A stretch of DNA of 35,476 bases from Gammaproteobacteria bacterium (GTDB lineage Bacteria; Pseudomonadota; Gammaproteobacteria; Steroidobacterales; Steroidobacteraceae), in contig PLET01000098.1 of NCBI GenBank assembly GCA_003137095.1, positions 1 to 35,476 on the forward strand, in the 5' to 3' direction. The notes beneath the pieces are model-generated. The model worked only from the letters and a program-made list of their open reading frames with translations, did not search any database and was not told where the DNA came from. This document shows positions 31,531 through 35,476 of this stretch, piece by piece. The translations under genes were made by a program, and so were the position numbers. Positions within the stretch are counted from its first letter, which is position 1. Each line of letters opens with the position of its first letter.

Positions 31531-33972
31531 ATGCCGATTCGAATCCGCGCATCGCGCCACGTACGCCGGCTGGCCGGATTGACCGGCGCCGCATTGACCG
31601 GCCTGCTGCTCGCTGCCTGCAGCGGCACCACCGGCTCCTCGGGTCCGGCCGGTGCAACCGGCGTCACCGGCGCGCAAGGTCCGCCGGCCACGGGTTCGGC
31701 ACTCAACGTCAGCACCGCGACGGCGATCACCGGAACGATCACCGGCGTCACCATCGGCGGACCCCCGGTGGTCAAATTCCGGCTGGCCGACCAGAACGGC
31801 GCGCCGCTGCAGGGCCTGCCGGCGGCCGACCTCGGCTTTGCGATCGCGCAACTGGTGCCGGGACAAAATGGCATGTCCAGCCAATGGAACTCGTACATCT
31901 ACAGCACAGTCCCCCCCGCCGCGTGCCCCGCCGGGGTGCCGGCCTGCGCGACCACACCCGAGGTTCAAGCCTCGGTGGAAGCGGCCACCGGCGGCGCGCT
32001 GGTCGACAACGGCGACGGCACCTACCAGTACACGTTCCTCAAGGACATCACCAAGGATCCCAACGTCGTCTACAGCCCGCTGTTGACGCATCGCGTCGGC
32101 TTCGAGATCCGCGGCCTCGCCCAGGCGAACAACGGCGCCTTCACCTTCCAGCCCTCGAGCGGGGCAACCACCGGCATTTTCAGCCGCGAGATCGTCGAGA
32201 CGGCCACCTGCGACGGCTGCCACACCATGTTGACGGCGCACGGCGGTGCGCGCGTCGAGGTGCAGTACTGCGTCATGTGCCACAACCCGGGGACCAGCGA
32301 TCCCACCAGCGGCAATCCGCTCGACATGAAGCAGATGATCCACAAGATCCACGCCGGCAATACGCTACCCAGCATCCAGACGCCCGCCGGCCCGAACATC
32401 GTGCCGACGCTGGGCATCGGCTACTGGATCGTGGGCTACGGCGATTCGCTGTCGAATTTCAACACCGTGCTCTATCCCCAGGACACGCGCAACTGCACCA
32501 CCTGCCACGTGCAGAACATCCCGACCCTGACGGAGGCCGCCAATTACAGCAGCGTGCCGACGATGGAAGCGTGCGGCGCCTGCCACGACAACGTCAATTT
32601 CGCCACCGGCGCCAACCATGGCCCGAGCATCGTCGCCAACGACACCCAGTGCACCACCTGCCACGGCACCACCTCGACCATCGACAACGGCCAATTGCAG
32701 GTGGTTGCGGCACACGTCATTCCCGAGGTGGCCGCGGCCGCAAAATTCCAGTACGTGGTCAACAGCGTCACCTTCACCACCGACAACGCCCACAACGTCT
32801 ATCCGGTGGTGAAATTCTCCGTCGTCGATCCGACCAACGGCAATGCGCCGTACAACATCCTCACCGCCGCAGCATTCGTCGGCACCGATCCCGGCACCGG
32901 ACAGCCGGTGTGCGCCAACGGCGGCACTGCGCGCCTCGCGATCGACTTTGCCTGGGATACCAGTGATTACACCAACTGGGGCAGCGGTGCGACGCCCGCC
33001 ACCTGGGGTCAACCCGTCTCCTTGAACCCGCTGAGTGTGGCCGGGTGTGCCGCGGCGGTGCCGGGAGCGGCGATCACGGGACCGGATTCCACCGGCGCCT
33101 TCACCCTGACCTCGCCCACCGCGCTGCCCGCGCCGCCGGCCGCGAACTGTCCGCCGGCGGGCGCCGCCGCCTGCGCGGCCATCAGCAACGTCGCCGTCGT
33201 GATCGAGGGCCATCCCGGAGTGGTCACCACCGGTCCCGGCGCCACCGCCATCCCGGTGGCAAGCACCGTGAGCTACGCGAATGTGGCGGGAACGGCCCCG
33301 GCGGCACGCCGCGTGGTGGTGGACATCGCCAAGTGCAACGTGTGCCACAGCCTGCTCGCCCTGCATGGCGACAACCGCAACGGGAACACCCAGGTGTGCG
33401 CGGTCTGCCACAATCCCGCGTCCACCGATGTCGGCAGCCGGCAAACCCTGGTCACCGCAGGCACCGACGGTCTGTGGGAACAGACCATCGACTTCAAGCA
33501 CATGATCCACGCCATCCACGACGGCAGCGTGCGCGGCGCCGCCGGATCGCCCTTCGTGATCTACGGCTACGGCGGATCGGTGAACAATTTCACCGACGTG
33601 GTGTATCCGGGCCAGATCAACCGCTGCGACGCCTGCCACGTCGGCACCAGCTACTATCCGGTGAACGACGCCGCGGTCCAGGCCACCACCTTGCTCACCG
33701 GCCTCTCGAAAGAGGTCCCGAATCCGACCACCGTCGGCAATCCGATCTCCACCTCGGCCAACATGTCGGTGTGCTCGTCGTGCCACGTCGACACCCTCGC
33801 CGCCGCGCACATGCTGCAGAACGGCGGCTCGACCGCGGTCGCCAAGGATGCCGAAGGCCGCACGATCGCCAATGCCAATCCGGCGAACGCGGAAACCTGC
33901 GGCGTGTGCCACGGTGCCGGCGGCGTCGCCGACGTGATGGTCGTGCACAACATTCCCACCACGGCGGATTGA
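31531..33972 (+). CDS. mtrC: OmcA/MtrC-family outer-surface decaheme cytochrome c lipoprotein
   Basis: Terminal extracellular reductase or conduit of porin-cytochrome systems; 813 residues. The signal peptide ends in lipobox LAAC with C30, so the protein is lipid-anchored. Ten CXXCH sites fall in two groups of five: C227, C247, C322, C348, C374 and C602, C623, C698, C748, C790, in two alike halves (CHNPGTSD / CHNPASTD; MIHKIHAG / MIHAIHDG), joined by a ~200-residue beta-rich region as in MtrC. A Gly-rich collagen-like stretch (GSSGPAGATGVTGAQGPPA) follows the lipid anchor. The ATG has GGGAGAG upstream. mtrA follows without a gap. Confidence 0.95.
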   Translation: MPIRIRASRHVRRLAGLTGAALTGLLLAACSGTTGSSGPAGATGVTGAQGPPATGSALNVSTATAITGTITGVTIGGPPVVKFRLADQNGAPLQGLPAADLGFAIAQLVPGQNGMSSQWNSYIYSTVPPAACPAGVPACATTPEVQASVEAATGGALVDNGDGTYQYTFLKDITKDPNVVYSPLLTHRVGFEIRGLAQANNGAFTFQPSSGATTGIFSREIVETATCDGCHTMLTAHGGARVEVQYCVMCHNPGTSDPTSGNPLDMKQMIHKIHAGNTLPSIQTPAGPNIVPTLGIGYWIVGYGDSLSNFNTVLYPQDTRNCTTCHVQNIPTLTEAANYSSVPTMEACGACHDNVNFATGANHGPSIVANDTQCTTCHGTTSTIDNGQLQVVAAHVIPEVAAAAKFQYVVNSVTFTTDNAHNVYPVVKFSVVDPTNGNAPYNILTAAAFVGTDPGTGQPVCANGGTARLAIDFAWDTSDYTNWGSGATPATWGQPVSLNPLSVAGCAAAVPGAAITGPDSTGAFTLTSPTALPAPPAANCPPAGAAACAAISNVAVVIEGHPGVVTTGPGATAIPVASTVSYANVAGTAPAARRVVVDIAKCNVCHSLLALHGDNRNGNTQVCAVCHNPASTDVGSRQTLVTAGTDGLWEQTIDFKHMIHAIHDGSVRGAAGSPFVIYGYGGSVNNFTDVVYPGQINRCDACHVGTSYYPVNDAAVQATTLLTGLSKEVPNPTTVGNPISTSANMSVCSSCHVDTLAAAHMLQNGGSTAVAKDAEGRTIANANPANAETCGVCHGAGGVADVMVVHNIPTTAD

Positions 33973-34968
33973 GTGCCGCGGCCGGCGCGCGTGCGACAGG
34001 CGGCCGCTCTCGCCCTGCTGCTGGGGGGCGCCATGCCGGCCGTCGCGGCCGCGCCGCCGGCGCAGACCGCCCCAGCGCCGACCGCCGCGGTTGCACCGGC
34101 CGCCGCAGCCGGTCCACCGCCGGCCGGCGGTGCCTACAGCCCGCATGGCGCGGATAGCTGCCTGGGATGCCACGGCGATGCCGCGGTCACGGGAATCTTC
34201 CGCACCAAGCATGCGCATCCGAACGATCCCAACGGTCCCTTCGGCCACGGCGGTTTGCAGTGCGAAGCCTGCCACGGACCGGGCGGCGCGCACGTGAAGG
34301 CAGGCGGCGGTCCGTTGGCGGGCATGATCGACTTCGGTCCGAAGGCGCACGCGCCCGCATCCCGGCAGAACGCGCCCTGCCTGTCCTGCCACCAGTCGAA
34401 CGCCGCCCACGATTGGGCCACCAGCGCGCATGCGGCGAGCAACGTGGCCTGCGCCAGCTGCCACCAGCTGCATCTCGCGAAGGACCCCGTGCAGGCGGTC
34501 GCAACCCAGGTCGAGGTCTGCTCGACCTGTCACCAGGCAGAGCATGCCGATCTCCTGAAGCCCTCGCATCATCCCCTGCGCGAGGGCACGATGGCCTGCA
34601 CGGCGTGCCATGCCCCGCACGGTTCGACCGCCCCGGCGCAGCTGGTCAAGAATACGGTCAACGAGACCTGCACCACCTGCCACGCCGAATACCGCGGACC
34701 GTTTCTCTGGGAGCACCAGCCGGTCACCGAGGACTGCAGCAACTGCCACGCGCCGCACGGATCGGTGCAGCCGGCATTGCTGAAAATGCGCCCCCCGCTG
34801 CTCTGCCAGACCTGCCACGAAGGCGCCGGACATCCCTCGATCGCGAACACGCCGCAGGGCCTGCCCGGCGGCATGCCGAGCGCCTTCCTGCTCGGCGGCG
34901 GCTGCTTGAATTGCCACTCACAGGTTCACGGCTCCAATAGTCCGTCGGGCCGGGCGCTGATGCGATGA
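33973..34968 (+). CDS. mtrA: MtrA/DmsE-family periplasmic decaheme cytochrome c
   Basis: Carries electrons through the outer-membrane porin to the surface cytochrome. The 331 residues comprise a signal peptide (ALALLLGGAMPAVAAA), an Ala/Pro linker and ten CXXCH sites: CLGCH, CEACH, CLSCH, CASCH, CSTCH, CTACH, CTTCH, CSNCH, CQTCH, CLNCH. The spacing with two repeated pentaheme halves and CHAPHGS repeats is that of MtrA/PioA/DmsE. The GTG start directly follows the mtrC TGA, and the stop overlaps mtrB (ATGA). Whether it inserts in MtrB (MtrA) or serves another reductase (DmsE) is settled by context in favour of MtrA. Confidence 0.95.
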   Translation: MPRPARVRQAAALALLLGGAMPAVAAAPPAQTAPAPTAAVAPAAAAGPPPAGGAYSPHGADSCLGCHGDAAVTGIFRTKHAHPNDPNGPFGHGGLQCEACHGPGGAHVKAGGGPLAGMIDFGPKAHAPASRQNAPCLSCHQSNAAHDWATSAHAASNVACASCHQLHLAKDPVQAVATQVEVCSTCHQAEHADLLKPSHHPLREGTMACTACHAPHGSTAPAQLVKNTVNETCTTCHAEYRGPFLWEHQPVTEDCSNCHAPHGSVQPALLKMRPPLLCQTCHEGAGHPSIANTPQGLPGGMPSAFLLGGGCLNCHSQVHGSNSPSGRALMR

Positions 34969-35476
34969 CGCCGCGCGCAAGCACGAAGCGCCGTGGCGGG
35001 CTGCACATGCTCGCTCTCGCGGCCGCCGTCGGCGCGCACGCCGCTCCTGCCCCGACCCCGGCCGACCCGGCGCCGCCGGACAGCAGCGACTGGAAGTGCA
35101 CCCAATGTCCGTTCCTGCAAGGCTCCGTCAACGAGGTCGAGCTCGGCGCGATCGATGCGAGCGGCGCGGATGCGAGCTTCGGCCGTTACAACGGCCTGGA
35201 CCACAGCGGCACCTATGTGGACGCGGCGGCGTCGGGACAGGCGCGCAGCGAGGAGGGTGCCTATGCCGGCTACGATCTCGAGCGGCTGGGCTTGGCCGCG
35301 CGCCAAGGCACGGTCGAGGGCGGACGCGAAGGCCGCTACGATTTGCGCATCAGCTACGACGGCCAGCCCACCGCGCTCTACGACGGCGCCCTGTCGCCCT
35401 ACCAGGGGCACGGCGGCAACCTGAGCCTGCCGGCGGATTGGGTGGCCGCCGGCAGCACCGCCGGCATGAGCGCGCT
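34965..35476 (+). CDS. mtrB: MtrB-family decaheme-associated outer-membrane porin, N-terminal part (cut by window end)
   Basis: Beta-barrel sheath in which MtrA is held. The 170 residues visible show a signal peptide (LHMLALAAAVGAHA), then DWKCTQCPF with the N-terminal CXXC pair (C45, C48) characteristic of Shewanella MtrB, and the first barrel strands with alternating aromatic/polar pattern (VELGAIDASGADASFGRYNGL, AYAGYDLERLGLAAR, EGRYDLRISYDG, each a strand). The ATG overlaps the mtrA stop. The frame is open to the window end; MtrB proteins are about 700 residues. Confidence 0.92.
   Translation, partial: MTPRASTKRRGGLHMLALAAAVGAHAAPAPTPADPAPPDSSDWKCTQCPFLQGSVNEVELGAIDASGADASFGRYNGLDHSGTYVDAAASGQARSEEGAYAGYDLERLGLAARQGTVEGGREGRYDLRISYDGQPTALYDGALSPYQGHGGNLSLPADWVAAGSTAGMSA

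Noticed and set aside
32365-34917. 850-residue open frame on the minus strand opposite mtrC/mtrA
   Set aside because: Its Arg/Gly/Val/His-rich composition is that of a GC-rich shadow, while the opposite strand encodes 20 CXXCH sites and signal peptides.
1-35476. CRISPR arrays, tRNA, rRNA, transposases or integrases
   Set aside because: None seen: no regularly spaced repeats, no tRNA-like cloverleaf recognised by eye, and no mobile-element protein motifs.

Overview
The window reads as a chromosome segment of a high-GC proteobacterium, most likely a gammaproteobacterium. This is inferred from a TonB-dependent receptor of the 'VTATRREE' type, a CysB-family regulator beside cysTWA, a fused CysG, a RatA/Coq10-like protein and dense ATGA-coupled operons. 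Species cannot be named from sequence alone. I see no tRNA, rRNA, insertion sequence, phage or CRISPR.

Layout. 1-2.7 kb: the N-terminal part of a TonB-dependent receptor, a small membrane protein coupled to a RidA-like protein, and an exported CsgG-like protein with a C-terminal SH3-like region. 2.7-11.4 kb: a sulfur-assimilation block. A minus-strand operon cysB-sbp-cysT-cysW-cysA diverges from cysG and a ferredoxin/flavodoxin-NADP reductase; cysK converges on the reductase and lies downstream of an ECF sigma factor and a ChrR-like cupin. 12.9-15.8 kb: a glyoxalase-fold protein and the two acetolactate synthase subunits, which are divergent rather than in one operon. 15.8-16.9 kb: two small membrane or exported proteins.

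16.9-35.5 kb is the notable part. A minus-strand maturation operon (hypA-B-C-D-X-F-E, including the CO-forming HypX) diverges from a plus-strand operon encoding an endopeptidase, a HupH-domain protein and a [NiFe] hydrogenase in the order small subunit-Isp1-Isp2-large subunit. That is the Isp-type (group 1e) arrangement. Ten bases past the hydrogenase large subunit, a minus-strand pair encodes a NapC/NirT (CymA-like) tetraheme quinol dehydrogenase and a Coq10/RatA-like START protein. These diverge from mtrC-mtrA-mtrB, encoding an outer-surface decaheme lipoprotein, a periplasmic decaheme cytochrome and an outer-membrane porin (cut by the window end).

Together these genes encode an unbroken predicted route from H2 to the outside of the cell: hydrogenase, Isp2/Isp1, quinone pool, NapC-like protein, MtrA, MtrB/MtrC, extracellular acceptor. 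A 16-bp palindrome in the hypA/hydrogenase divergent promoter region (TGTACGCCAGCGTACA) recurs as a close variant in the napC/mtrC divergent region, both followed by GAC. I infer that one regulator controls both halves, so the whole may be a single H2-driven extracellular electron transfer system.
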